Shown one piece after another: positions 7,538 through 16,844 of a stretch of DNA of 64,000 nucleotides. Source of the DNA: Desulforhopalus sp. (lineage in GTDB: Bacteria; Desulfobacterota; Desulfobulbia; Desulfobulbales; Desulfocapsaceae); NCBI GenBank assembly GCA_023231425.1, contig JALNVI010000007.1, forward strand, positions 1 through 64,000. Direction: 5' to 3'. A program made the translations under genes and the position numbers. The notes beneath the pieces are model-generated. The model made no database searches and had not been told where the DNA came from. It saw only the letters and a program-made list of their open reading frames with translations. Numbering within the stretch: position 1 is the first letter of the stretch; every line of letters starts with the position of its first letter.

Positions 7538-9868
7538 CTTCCCGAAAGATCCGTAAAACCAGTTGTCAAAGGCCGCATCTTCCAGTCCCGCATCACGAAA
7601 GAGTCCACGATTGGTAAAGACCTCAAAGCCCTGCAGTTCTTTTTGCCATTTTTGTTGGAAAAGAATTTTTTTCTGTATTTCTTCCCGCAGCGTACTCTGT
7701 TTTATTCCTGTCTTTTTCCGCAGTACAATCTCCGCATCAGGCATATAGAGACAACCCGGGCCCTGTGCGCGCAACCGCATGCCAAGGTCCGCAAAGGCCA
7801 CAACAGGCCATTCCTCTCTGTCAATAAATTCGCCAGCCCTGATAAAGCGGTCGGCCCGTACCATCAGCAGTTCTGGTACGGGCAAGAAAATATCCTGCGG
7901 GAAATGGCCATTCATGTGCAGGGGATGACTTTGCAAAAAAGTGATAAAGGCCTCTATCGAAGAATCCCTGAGATCAGGAAGCAGCATTGATTCTGGCTGT
8001 CCCTCCACCGAACAACGACCACAGACGGCGGCGACATCGTCATCGTAAAAAGAGCCCTGCAGTCTTTCGATCCAGTCAGAAGAGAGTGAGGAAAAAGGGA
8101 ACTCAACAAAAGCCAGATACTCTGTATGTTCCCCCCGTCGCGAGAGTACCGCACGCTGCATGGCATCAATCCGGCCACTGCTATCAGGAACCACAAAGAG
8201 AGTTGCTGTACTCCCGGAGAAGAAATCTTCTGCGGCCACAGCGACCTGCTGCGGAACGACAAAAATCAGTTCATTGTCACCCCGACTCTCTTCGAGCAGA
8301 CAAGCAGCCCTGATGACGGCCTCTGCAGCTTCCGGAAAAAAGGCGAAGAGCTGAACCTTCCCACCGGGACGGCCGGTGATGCGGTAGTAGAAGTTATGCT
8401 CTCCGAACTCTGCCTCACCGGCGATACCGCGCCGCTGCAGGGCATCTGCCAGAGCTGCTCTCCCCGCCTCGCCAGCGTAGTTTTTCTCGCCGTGGTTTAT
8501 AGAAGTAGAGCTGTCGGAAGCACGCCAGTGGTAGAGAATTTCCGGGATATGATGCGGTGTGCTCAGTTCGCTGAGTTTAAGCATCAGATCATAATCCTGG
8601 GCGCCATCAAACCGACTGTCAAGGCCTCCAGCCTGCTCAAAGAGCTGCCGGGACACGGCCACGGGATGAACAATGTAATTGTGGCAAAGGAGTAATCGCG
8701 GATTGTAATCAGGTTTACGAAAGAGAGAGAAGCAGGAGGCATCATCTCCGATAAGATCTTCATCGCTGTAGATGAACTCCGCTTTGCTCTCTCCAATAGC
8801 GGTCGCCACCTTGAGGAGCGCATCCGGGCTCAGTTCGTCATCGTTGTCGAGAAAAAGGAGCCATTCACCGGTAGCAGACAACTCGGCAGTATTGGTGGCT
8901 GCAGAGATACCACCATTTTTCTCGCGGAAATGCAGCCTGATGCGGGGGTCTTCTGCGGCAAAGGTCTCCAACAGACAGCGCACTTCAGGATCACCGCTGC
9001 CATCGTCTACAATGCAGAGTTCCCAGTCCGGGTATGCCTGATAGAGCACCGAACGGATACAGTTATTCAAATAGTGCAGATCAGGTTTGAATACCGGAAC
9101 GAGAACAGAGATTCGCGGCCGACGCGCAAGGCAGCGAACCCGGCGGTCGGTCACCACTCCGTCATGCACTCCATGGCTGATATAATGGAGCAGCCCCTGC
9201 GGGTAAAACTCCGGCTCAAAACAGGGGGAGGGAGGAGCTGTAACTCGACCAGTCGCAAGACAGCAAATATAGTGGGAAATCGGATCTTCCTGCGCCCGCT
9301 GGCGCTGCTCTTCCGACAGCCCGGCGAGGTAAAAATGTGGATCAAAGACCGGAACCGGAGACTTGCCCTCTCTGCTGCCATAGAGTTTGTAGTGCTCCAG
9401 CAGGGTCTCAGAAACTCTGCCGAGAAACGGAGTTTTATCGAGATAATACTCCCTGTCAAACCAGGGTCCCGGCAACTCATTCGCCGTCAGTGTCGCCCCT
9501 TCAATGGCAAAAGGCCCGGGAACAAATCCAGCATCCTTTCCCTTGAGCAGATAATGCACCAGTGGATTTTCATCCAGTCCCTCTGGAAAGTAACGCAGCA
9601 GATACCAGGCGGTATCAAATGCGGGCGTTGGCGAGGGCAGAAGGGTCCACCCCTTCTCCTGCAACTCACCGCTGCGCAAAAAGTCATTTCCACTCATTCG
9701 GGCAAACTTCCGAAACAGTTTCGCCCCCGCCGGCACTGGCTGACCACCATTACTCCGGGAAAGAAAAGCGGGAGTGTAGATACCCGAACGACGGATAATG
9801 CGGCAATTTCTGCTGATAAGCAGAATGAGAGCCATTAATACTCTGGGGCGCAGATTCTTAATGGCCAT
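7535..9868 (-). CDS. Large GT2-family glycosyltransferase with N-terminal repeat region
   Basis: The enzyme transfers a sugar from a nucleotide-sugar donor to a glycan; donor and acceptor are not predictable here. The 777-residue product has three parts. Residues about 60-235 contain imperfect repeats of the form FDxxYYL...HYL..G...GPSP (FDTAWYLLRYFP, FDREYYLDKTPF, FDPHFYLAGL, FEPEFYPQG), common in O-antigen and flagellin glycosyltransferases. A GT-A domain follows: RISVLVPVFKPD, CIVDDGSGD, LLFLDNDDELS with the metal-binding Asp residues, YSDEDLIGDD, QDYDLMLKL. The C-terminal 230 residues match nothing I recognise. The ATG at 9868 has a strong GGAGG site and overlaps the end of glgC by 11 bases, implying coupled translation. 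Confidence 0.85.
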   Translation of the reverse strand: MAIKNLRPRVLMALILLISRNCRIIRRSGIYTPAFLSRSNGGQPVPAGAKLFRKFARMSGNDFLRSGELQEKGWTLLPSPTPAFDTAWYLLRYFPEGLDENPLVHYLLKGKDAGFVPGPFAIEGATLTANELPGPWFDREYYLDKTPFLGRVSETLLEHYKLYGSREGKSPVPVFDPHFYLAGLSEEQRQRAQEDPISHYICCLATGRVTAPPSPCFEPEFYPQGLLHYISHGVHDGVVTDRRVRCLARRPRISVLVPVFKPDLHYLNNCIRSVLYQAYPDWELCIVDDGSGDPEVRCLLETFAAEDPRIRLHFREKNGGISAATNTAELSATGEWLLFLDNDDELSPDALLKVATAIGESKAEFIYSDEDLIGDDASCFSLFRKPDYNPRLLLCHNYIVHPVAVSRQLFEQAGGLDSRFDGAQDYDLMLKLSELSTPHHIPEILYHWRASDSSTSINHGEKNYAGEAGRAALADALQRRGIAGEAEFGEHNFYYRITGRPGGKVQLFAFFPEAAEAVIRAACLLEESRGDNELIFVVPQQVAVAAEDFFSGSTATLFVVPDSSGRIDAMQRAVLSRRGEHTEYLAFVEFPFSSLSSDWIERLQGSFYDDDVAAVCGRCSVEGQPESMLLPDLRDSSIEAFITFLQSHPLHMNGHFPQDIFLPVPELLMVRADRFIRAGEFIDREEWPVVAFADLGMRLRAQGPGCLYMPDAEIVLRKKTGIKQSTLREEIQKKILFQQKWQKELQGFEVFTNRGLFRDAGLEDAAFDNWFYGSFGK

Positions 9869-11102
9869 TATCACCTCCAGGTCTCCAGCCATCGGGGAGC
9901 TCGACTCCACTTGGAATAACAATGATTCCGTCATGGATCGAATAAAGGGCGTAATCGCCCTCTTCCAGGCCCTCTGGAGAAATAATCACGCCATTGCCTA
10001 TCCGGCAGTTTTTATCAATGATGGCGTTTTCGATACGGCAGTCCCGTCCCACACCAAGAGGAACGACGTCACCGAAGAGCTCATCTTCAAAAGAATCAAC
10101 CCCAAGCAGTACCGAATTGCTGATTTTCGACCCTGCCCGCACCACAATCCGCAGCCCGATCACCGAATTACTGATCTCCGCGTTGCAGACCCGCACCCCC
10201 TCCGAGAAAATCACCCTGTCCAGAGTGGAGTCGATCACCTTCGCGGGCGGAAGAAACCGCGGGCGGGTAAAAATGCGGCCGTCATTGACATAAAAAGAGA
10301 AGGGAGGATTATCCTGACAGAGCTCAAGATTGGTGCGCCAGAAGGAACGAATCGTACCGATATCTTTCCAGTAGTCATGAAAAATATAGCTGCAGACACG
10401 GTGCGTATCCAGTGCATGGGGAATAATATCGCGCCCGAAGTCATTCTGTGTCGCATCAAGCAGCAGCTCCTTCAGCGCCTCAATGTTAAAGACATAAATT
10501 CCCATACTGGCAAGATACTTTTCCGGATCATCCGGAGAAGCAAACTCACTGGTGAGCTCCTCCGGAGCAGGCTTTTCGATAAAGCGGTCGATAACGCTGT
10601 CCGCACGGGCATGGAGAATACCTAAATCGGTGGCAGACTCCAGACTCACGGGGGTAGTACAGACGGTGACATCCGCGGCACTGTAGATATGATTGCGGAG
10701 AAGAGTTCGGAAATCCATCCGGAAGAGATGATCCCCCGCAAGGATGAGGACATACTCGGGCTTCGAACTGAGGAAATGCACCATGGTCTGACGCACAGCG
10801 TCCGCCGTTCCCTGAAACCAGTCACCGGACTCCGGGGTCTGTTCCGCCGCAAGCAGGTGAACAAACCCCTCTGAGAACTGGTCAAACTGATAGGTTGCCT
10901 GGATGTGTCTGTGCAGGGAGGCACTGTTATATTGGGTGAGGAGAAAAATGCGAAAAATTTTGCTGTTGATGCAATTGCTGATAGGGATATCCACGAGACG
11001 ATATTTTCCGGCGAGGGACACAGCCGGTTTGGCCCGGTTACGGGTCAACGGCTTCAGCCGACTCCCGGTTCCCCCTCCCAATATTACTGCAAGGACATTC
11101 AT
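9858..11102 (-). CDS. glgC: Glucose-1-phosphate adenylyltransferase
   Basis: The enzyme makes ADP-glucose from glucose-1-phosphate and ATP, the committed step of bacterial glycogen synthesis. The 414-residue product (E. coli GlgC is 431) starts with the nucleotidyltransferase signature GGGTGSRLKPLTRNRAKPA and continues with YRLVDIPISNCINS, AGDHLFRMDF, FIEKP and a left-handed beta-helix C-terminal half rich in hexapeptide repeats. ATG at 11102 is the natural family start. No other glycogen gene lies nearby; instead the large glycosyltransferase overlaps its 3' end. Confidence 0.93.
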   Translation of the reverse strand: MNVLAVILGGGTGSRLKPLTRNRAKPAVSLAGKYRLVDIPISNCINSKIFRIFLLTQYNSASLHRHIQATYQFDQFSEGFVHLLAAEQTPESGDWFQGTADAVRQTMVHFLSSKPEYVLILAGDHLFRMDFRTLLRNHIYSAADVTVCTTPVSLESATDLGILHARADSVIDRFIEKPAPEELTSEFASPDDPEKYLASMGIYVFNIEALKELLLDATQNDFGRDIIPHALDTHRVCSYIFHDYWKDIGTIRSFWRTNLELCQDNPPFSFYVNDGRIFTRPRFLPPAKVIDSTLDRVIFSEGVRVCNAEISNSVIGLRIVVRAGSKISNSVLLGVDSFEDELFGDVVPLGVGRDCRIENAIIDKNCRIGNGVIISPEGLEEGDYALYSIHDGIIVIPSGVELPDGWRPGGDNGH

Positions 11103-11637
11103 ATTCAGCTCGTCATAATAAGGTTATCCAACAGGTGGTGACATGTTCCCTTCAAGGGCACCCGTCTCCATTCTCGAAAAATATCCCGTTTCCAGCAGGA
11201 ACGCAAGAAGATCGGGGAAGATCCCTCCCTCCGGCGAAACCCCTTCGTCAGGAAGAACATTCTTTTTTATCACAAAACTGCATAATAACTCTCCTGAAAA
11301 TTATCTTTACTCGACGACTGTTGCATACTATTTTAGTAATTTCTCAAAAACCCGTAAAAACAAAAAAACATTTAAGAACAAAGAGTTAATCGAAATTAAA
11401 ACGGGAAGAACGGAAAAGAGGAAGCAGGCGTTTCATACCGCAACGGATGTCATCGGGTTTTGTTGCCCTGCTTTTTTCTCCTTTTTGTCTTTCTCTTTTC
11501 CCATAACTTTTTGAGAAATTATCTGTTTTAGAGAGAAAAGATCTGGCTGGGACAACTCCTGGCTGGAACAATAGATAAGGACCTCTCCCGGGAATAACAC
11601 CACTGAAGGGTACCCTGAAGAAAAAAGATGGTGACCT
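11103..11637. other. Divergent intergenic region, 535 bp, no gene seen
   Basis: The region separates glgC (minus) from the two-domain acyltransferase (plus), so it should hold both promoters. The centre is AT-rich with A and T homopolymers around 11340-11520. Short open frames crossing it have no ribosome-binding site and no recognisable product. I see no clear -35/-10 pair. Confidence 0.45.
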
Positions 11638-13359
11638 ATGTTTACTGTTGACGAGATACTTGAACAGCATTACCCGGCCCTGAAAAAAAAGCATCTGCTC
11701 TCCTCGGTGCTTCGTCCTCTGTTGCGTCATATCCTCCACGAAAAGGTATTTACCTCCTTCGCCCGGGAATTTCCCTGGTTGCAGGGCATCGAATTTGTGG
11801 AGGGCGTACTTGACTACTTCGGTTTCAGTTATTCTGTGGATGACCGTCAACGGGAGAATATCCCCGCCTCAGGCAAGGTGATCATCATTGCCAACCATCC
11901 CATAGGTTCTCTGGATGGTCTCGCTCTGCTGCAGTTAATTTACGGAATTCGCACCGATGTAAAGATTGTCGCCAATAACATGCTGATGGCCCTGCAACCG
12001 TTACGCCCCATGCTGCTGCCTGTCGACAACATGCACGCCAAAAGCCGCAAAGAAGCACTGCAGAATATCTCTGACTCTCTCAACAACGACCACGCAGTGA
12101 TTTTTTTCCCCGCCGGTGAAGTCTCCCGGCTGCAACCCCGGGGTATTGTTGATGGTCGCTGGCACAGCGGTTTCCTCAAGTTTGCCACCCAAACTCACAG
12201 CCCCATCCTGCCGATTCATATTGCCGGCCATAACTCCGCCCTCTTCTATGCCGCGTCTATAGTCGCCAAACCTCTCTCCACCCTGATGCTGGTGGGTGAG
12301 ATGGTCAAACAGCGCAACAAGCGGATCAAGCTGACCATCGGCGCCATTATCTCAGACAAAACACTCTCCTCTCTCGACCTGCCCCGTGCTGAGGTATGCG
12401 AACTGCTGAGCAAACATCTCTATCGTATCGGCCGCAACCAGAAAGGACTCCTGAAGACAGAGAATGCGATAGCGAGAGGAGAAAGGAAATCAGAGCTGAA
12501 AAACGCCATCGGCGACGGTGAGCTGCTCGGTCGTACTCCGGATGGCAAAAAGGTCTACCTTTTCCAGCCGAATGGCCCCTCCCCGCTGATGCGGGAGGTG
12601 GGACGCCTGCGGGAGGAGACCTTTCGCGCGGTAGGGGAAGGAACCGGAATGCGCCGCGATATCGATAAATTTGATCAGTACTACCAGCACCTCATCCTCT
12701 GGGATGAAGATGACCTTGAGATTGCCGGGGCTTATCGTTTCGCCAACTCGGCGAAGATACGCCAGGAACGGGGAATCAAAGGGCTCTACAGTGCCACTCT
12801 CTTTGAATATGAGGAGAAACACTCCTGGTTTCTTGACTCCGGGATGGAACTCGGCCGCAGTTTCGTCCAGCAGCGCTACTGGGGCAAACGCAGCCTCGAC
12901 TACCTCTGGTACGGTATCGGTGCGTGGATTCGTAAGAACCCGCAGACACGCTACCTCTTTGGTCCGGTGAGTATTTCCAACTCCATGCCGGTGCTGGCCC
13001 GTGACCTGATGGTTTATTTCTATTGCCTTTATTTCAAAGGTTCAGCGGAAGAGAGCTGCTCAAGAACCCCCTTCCGCTACAAAGCCAATATGGCCATACT
13101 GGAGAAGGAATTTACCGGAGGCAACTACCGTGCCGACTTCACCCGCCTCAAGGCTCTGCTTGCCAATCTCGGCACCGCCGTTCCACCACTTTACAAGCAG
13201 TACACCGAACTCTGCGACCCCGGCGGGGCACTTTTTCTCGACTTCAACGTCGATCCTGATTTCGGGAACTGCGTTGATGGCCTCGTGATCGTTGATATTG
13301 AGCACATTAAAAAGAAAAAGAAAAAACGTTATATTGAGAATTCAAGCTGCCTGCAATGA
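11638..13359 (+). CDS. Bifunctional acyltransferase: PlsC-like domain fused to OlsB-like GNAT domain (OlsF-like)
   Basis: This 573-residue protein has two acyltransferase domains. Residues about 60-270 form a PlsC-type lysophospholipid acyltransferase with NHPIGSLDG (the HxxxxD catalytic motif) and FFPAGEVSR (the EGxR-like substrate motif). Residues about 305-540 form an N-acyltransferase of the hemolysin/OlsB type: VGRLREETFRAVGEG, FDQYYQHLILWD, IAGAYR, ELGRSFV, YLFGPVSIS. The same order is known for OlsF, which makes ornithine lipids alone. From that precedent it probably makes an amino-acid membrane lipid, but similar fusions of unknown product exist. The tail is lysine-rich (KKKKKKR). It is a single-gene unit. 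Confidence 0.82.
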   Translation: MFTVDEILEQHYPALKKKHLLSSVLRPLLRHILHEKVFTSFAREFPWLQGIEFVEGVLDYFGFSYSVDDRQRENIPASGKVIIIANHPIGSLDGLALLQLIYGIRTDVKIVANNMLMALQPLRPMLLPVDNMHAKSRKEALQNISDSLNNDHAVIFFPAGEVSRLQPRGIVDGRWHSGFLKFATQTHSPILPIHIAGHNSALFYAASIVAKPLSTLMLVGEMVKQRNKRIKLTIGAIISDKTLSSLDLPRAEVCELLSKHLYRIGRNQKGLLKTENAIARGERKSELKNAIGDGELLGRTPDGKKVYLFQPNGPSPLMREVGRLREETFRAVGEGTGMRRDIDKFDQYYQHLILWDEDDLEIAGAYRFANSAKIRQERGIKGLYSATLFEYEEKHSWFLDSGMELGRSFVQQRYWGKRSLDYLWYGIGAWIRKNPQTRYLFGPVSISNSMPVLARDLMVYFYCLYFKGSAEESCSRTPFRYKANMAILEKEFTGGNYRADFTRLKALLANLGTAVPPLYKQYTELCDPGGALFLDFNVDPDFGNCVDGLVIVDIEHIKKKKKKRYIENSSCLQ

Positions 13360-13477
13360 TTCCAGCAGGCCTGCAGAAAAAGAGGAGCCGACAAAACCGC
13401 CCCCGTCAGGGTGTATTCCCTGCAGGCCATTTCCCCCTCAATTCTGGTATTATCGGCACTTGCAATCTACACTTTAC

Positions 13478-13627
13478 GGGTAGCTTGAAACAGCCTGGAT
13501 CTCGTTCATATTCGAGGCACAGGAGGAAATTCGCCACAGGCATATTTTGCTATCGGAGTACTGGCACTTACCTCCGGGGATAAATTTTGACTGTTACAAA
13601 GAAGAGGAGCAATTATTTGATGTTCCC
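13478..13627 (+). repeat. Dispersed intergenic repeat, copy B (150 bp)
   Basis: The copy runs from GGGTAGCTTGAAACAGCC to ATTATTTGATGTTCCC. The left part matches the reverse complement of 58060-58113 (GGTAGCTTGAAA, then TCGTTCATATTCGAGG, then CAGGAGGAAATT). The right part matches copy A (TTTTGACTGTTACAAAGAAG). Its centre (TATCGGAGTACTGGCACTTACCTCC) is a diverged version of the copy F centre. Confidence 0.75.
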
Positions 13628-13775
13628 AAAAGCTGACAGGTCACAGCTCTCTCTTGCCTCCTTCCCCAAATTCCCGCAGCCAAATCCCCCGGCAGCTTCA
13701 GACCGCCATCCTTGCAGGAAAGCGGAGAAGAAGGTCTGAGCGCACCTTTTTCAAGGTTCCCCCCGCCATTATTCT

Positions 13776-13783
13776 GGTATAAT
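13776..13783 (+). promoter_or_regulatory. Extended -10 promoter directly upstream of the DUF2868 gene
   Basis: TGGTATAAT matches the extended -10 consensus (TGnTATAAT), with the hexamer at 13778-13783. There is no good -35, which extended -10 promoters tolerate. Transcription would start within a few bases of the ATG at 13790, so the message may be leaderless. Confidence 0.6.
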
Positions 13784-13789
13784 GCGCCA

Positions 13790-15394
13790 ATGAAAAATCG
13801 ATTGCAGCTGCCCGACATAATAAATATGGAATACCTCTTTCATGAAGACAGGGAGAACGCCCCCGCCGCTCTGCACAAGAGGGATCGCGAGATCTGCCTG
13901 ACCCTCGAAAAAGAGCAGACAAAGAGTTCTCTTTCACAGACGGCGAAGCTTTTCGGCTGGATTCAAGCCCGGATAAAACAGGAATTCCCCTCTGGCGACA
14001 GCCGCAACCCCGGTGAAATTTTCACCGACACACTGCACCTTGCCTCCCTCACAGCTATCCTCGTGGGCTTTCTGTTCGGGACTCTGGCCGGAATTGCCTT
14101 CTTTTCCTATACAGGCAAAACGCCGGTAAACGTCTTTCAATTCCTGCTCCTCTTCATAGGGACTCAGCTGCTGCTGATCCTGCTGCGTTTTTCCTCTTTT
14201 CTGCTGCACAGGGTGCTTCCACAGTTTCGCCTGCCCGGGTTCTACAATATTCTGCTGGAGCGCAGCTTCAGCACCTTTGCCCACTGGCTGCGCCGGAGAT
14301 GGCTGTCACGCATGAGCACCGGCCGGCAAAACAGCATCAAACAGGCCTTCGCCCTTACCAGGGTGCAGGGCGGACGCTACGGGCACCTCTTTTATTGGCT
14401 TTTCTTCTGTCTCACTCAGCTTTTCGGCTTCACCTTCAATATTGCCCTGCTCGCCGTCACTCTGATCAAAATCATCACCAGCGACCTCGCCTTCGGCTGG
14501 CAGTCTACCATCCAGTTCAGTGATACGGCAGTCCACGGTATTGTGCAGGCCCTTGCCCTGCCCTGGTCCTGGTTGCTCGGCAGCAACGCGGTTCCGGGCC
14601 TTGAGGCAATTGCTGGCAGCCGCATCATCCTCAAAGACGGCATCTACCACCTCGTTACCGCTAACCTCACTTCGTGGTGGCCGTTCCTCGTGATGTGCCT
14701 CCTCGTTTATGGCGTCCTCACCCGTCTCGCCTTTCTCCTTTTCGGTAAGTGGTGCAACAATACCGCACTGGCCCATCTGCCGCTCACCAGCCCGCAATGC
14801 AAAGGTCTGCTCCGCCGGATGGAAACCCCTCTGGTCACCACGCAGGCCCCGGCAGAAACCCTGCGTGAGACCACTTCCGCCAGGCAAACAAAACCGCACA
14901 CTGAAGCATCCGCCATCTTCCCTGCACCCGTGACTGTCGAACATAAAGCACAGGTGAGGGGACTCAGCGAGCAACTGGTGCTTGTCGGCATTGACCTCTA
15001 CGAACAGCTCTCCAGCCCGGAAGACGAGGTTCCCGCCGCATTAACCGAATCAGGTTTTACCCCGCTCGCTGTCCTGCCCTGCCAGAGTGGCTGGGAGGAG
15101 GATCGTCAGCTTCTGGAGCGCATCAGGAAGGAGTGGTCGGAGAAAGAGGGCATCGTCATCATTGTTGAAGGATGGATGGTGCCGCTGATTGATTTTCTCA
15201 GCTATCTGGGAGAAATTCGTGCGGCCATTCCCGCCGATATGGTTATCTCCATCGCTCTTGTCGGCCGCCGCAGCGAGACCCTGTTCACACCGGTAACCCA
15301 TCGTGACTTCATTATCTGGAAACAAAAGGTGGAAGCACTTGCTGATCCTTATCTCCATCTTTTTCCCCTTATTGCACAGGAGGACGACGCATGA
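13790..15394 (+). CDS. DUF2868 membrane protein
   Basis: This is a polytopic inner-membrane protein of about 534 residues and unknown function. Transmembrane segments are visible at about residues 85-107 (LTAILVGFLFGTLAGIAFF), 115-140, 205-240 and 295-320, followed by a soluble C-terminal domain of about 200 residues. DUF2868 proteins are usually encoded with a DUF3482 GTPase, as here: the stop codon and the next ATG overlap by four bases (ATGA). The ATG at 13790 is preferred because it follows the promoter-like TATAAT. A second in-frame ATG at 13826 is possible, and the frame is open back to 13712. No good Shine-Dalgarno is present for any of them. Confidence 0.82.
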   Translation: MKNRLQLPDIINMEYLFHEDRENAPAALHKRDREICLTLEKEQTKSSLSQTAKLFGWIQARIKQEFPSGDSRNPGEIFTDTLHLASLTAILVGFLFGTLAGIAFFSYTGKTPVNVFQFLLLFIGTQLLLILLRFSSFLLHRVLPQFRLPGFYNILLERSFSTFAHWLRRRWLSRMSTGRQNSIKQAFALTRVQGGRYGHLFYWLFFCLTQLFGFTFNIALLAVTLIKIITSDLAFGWQSTIQFSDTAVHGIVQALALPWSWLLGSNAVPGLEAIAGSRIILKDGIYHLVTANLTSWWPFLVMCLLVYGVLTRLAFLLFGKWCNNTALAHLPLTSPQCKGLLRRMETPLVTTQAPAETLRETTSARQTKPHTEASAIFPAPVTVEHKAQVRGLSEQLVLVGIDLYEQLSSPEDEVPAALTESGFTPLAVLPCQSGWEEDRQLLERIRKEWSEKEGIVIIVEGWMVPLIDFLSYLGEIRAAIPADMVISIALVGRRSETLFTPVTHRDFIIWKQKVEALADPYLHLFPLIAQEDDA

Positions 15395-16791
15395 TTCCTG
15401 AATTTGCCATCATGGGCCACCCTAACGAGGGGAAGTCCTCCGTCCTCTCAACCCTCGCCGAAGACGATTCAGTACGCATCAGTGACACCCCCGGTGAGAC
15501 CCGTGAATGCCGCACCTTTCCAGTAGTCATAGACGGTCGCGAAGTGCTGCGTTTCACCGATACCCCCGGCTTTCAAAATCCCGCCCGGGTGCTGGTGGAA
15601 CTGCGCAGGATGGTCGAGACCGAGAGCGACCCGCTGGCCGCCTTTCGCACCTTTGCACAGGAGATCCCAGAACTGCACGATGACCGGGAACTCCTCACGC
15701 CGGTCTCTGCGGGGGCAGGCATAATCTATGTGGTGGATGGTTCACGGCCGGTCCGGCGGGTTGATCGTACCGAGATGGAAATCCTGCGCCTCACCGGCAA
15801 ACCACGCATGGCGATCATCAACTGCAAGGATGGCATCACCGAATATCTTGAAGCGTGGAAGCTGGAGTTCCGGAAAAATTTCAATTCCAGCCGCATATTC
15901 AATGCCCACCGCGCTTCCTGGGCAGAGCGGATCTCTTTACTTGAGGCCCTGAAATCCATTGACCAGGACTGGCAACCCGTCCTTGGCGAAGTGGTAAAGG
16001 CCTTTCGCCGGGACTGGGCGGAACGCAACGAGCAGTCAGCGACCATTATTGTCGAACTGCTCAGTACCTGCCTTCGCCTGGAAGTGAGAGGAGAACTTCA
16101 AAAAGAGAGCCGTCTGGATGCAATCCGGGAGACACTGCTGGAAAAATATGGCGAAAAGCTGACGGCCGAAGAACATCTGGCCCAATCCAGACTTCGCGCC
16201 CTCTACAAACACAACATATTCAACTACCAGCTTCCTCCCCATTCCCTGCTGCACAGCGATATTCTTGATGAGCGTAACTGGGCACTGCTCGGCCTGAGCA
16301 AATCACAACTGCTGATTACCGGTGCCCTTGGCGGAGCGGCGGCCGGTCTGGGGCTCGACGTCATGACCCTCGGCTCGAGTTTTGGTCTCTTTGCCACCGT
16401 CGGCGGGGTTCTCGGCGGCATCGGGGCAATATGGGGCGGCGAAAGCCTCGCAGGACAAAAGAAGATTCTCGGCATTCCTCTGCCCTCCCTTGGCGGGGAA
16501 CAACTGCAGATCGGCCCGGCAAAAGAGATAAACATGCTCTTCATCCTGCTCAACCGTGCCCTGCTCTACTACCGTCACATCATCAACTGGGCGCACGGCC
16601 GCCGCGACTATGAGAAGGTGCAGAAGGACAATACTGACGAAAATTTTACGAGGGAGTGGGGGAAGGAACGCATGATTGTCTGCCGTGACTATTTCGCGGC
16701 CTCTGGCAGGTCAGAACAGGAATTGAAAAACGCGGAGGAAAAACTGCGCAAACTGTTAGTGAAGGTGTTGACTGAGATTGGCGATCAGTAA
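15391..16791 (+). CDS. Era-like GTPase with DUF3482 domain
   Basis: This is a GTP-binding protein of 466 residues, the partner of the upstream membrane protein. The N-terminal G domain shows G1 GHPNEGKSS (residues 8-16), a G2 Thr in GETREC, G3 DTPGF and a NxKD-like IINCKDG near residue 150. The C-terminal half is DUF3482, with a glycine-rich hydrophobic stretch (ALGGAAAGLGLDVMTLG, then TVGGVLGGIGAIWGG) that could insert in or lie against the membrane. The role of the pair is unknown; the tight overlap argues for one complex. A terminator follows 11 bases after the stop. Confidence 0.85.
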   Translation: MIPEFAIMGHPNEGKSSVLSTLAEDDSVRISDTPGETRECRTFPVVIDGREVLRFTDTPGFQNPARVLVELRRMVETESDPLAAFRTFAQEIPELHDDRELLTPVSAGAGIIYVVDGSRPVRRVDRTEMEILRLTGKPRMAIINCKDGITEYLEAWKLEFRKNFNSSRIFNAHRASWAERISLLEALKSIDQDWQPVLGEVVKAFRRDWAERNEQSATIIVELLSTCLRLEVRGELQKESRLDAIRETLLEKYGEKLTAEEHLAQSRLRALYKHNIFNYQLPPHSLLHSDILDERNWALLGLSKSQLLITGALGGAAAGLGLDVMTLGSSFGLFATVGGVLGGIGAIWGGESLAGQKKILGIPLPSLGGEQLQIGPAKEINMLFILLNRALLYYRHIINWAHGRRDYEKVQKDNTDENFTREWGKERMIVCRDYFAASGRSEQELKNAEEKLRKLLVKVLTEIGDQ

Positions 16792-16802
16792 AACGAGACC
16801 CA

Positions 16803-16832
16803 GGGCACAGGTTTGTCCTGTACCCCGTTTTG
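16803..16832. terminator. Terminator between the GTPase gene and the DUF748 gene
   Basis: The arms GGGCACAGG (16803-16811) and CCTGTACCC (16817-16825) pair with one mismatch around TTTGT, followed by CGTTTTG. It serves the plus strand; the opposing gene ends 13 bases beyond. Confidence 0.7.
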
Positions 16833-16844
16833 AGAACATTCCCC

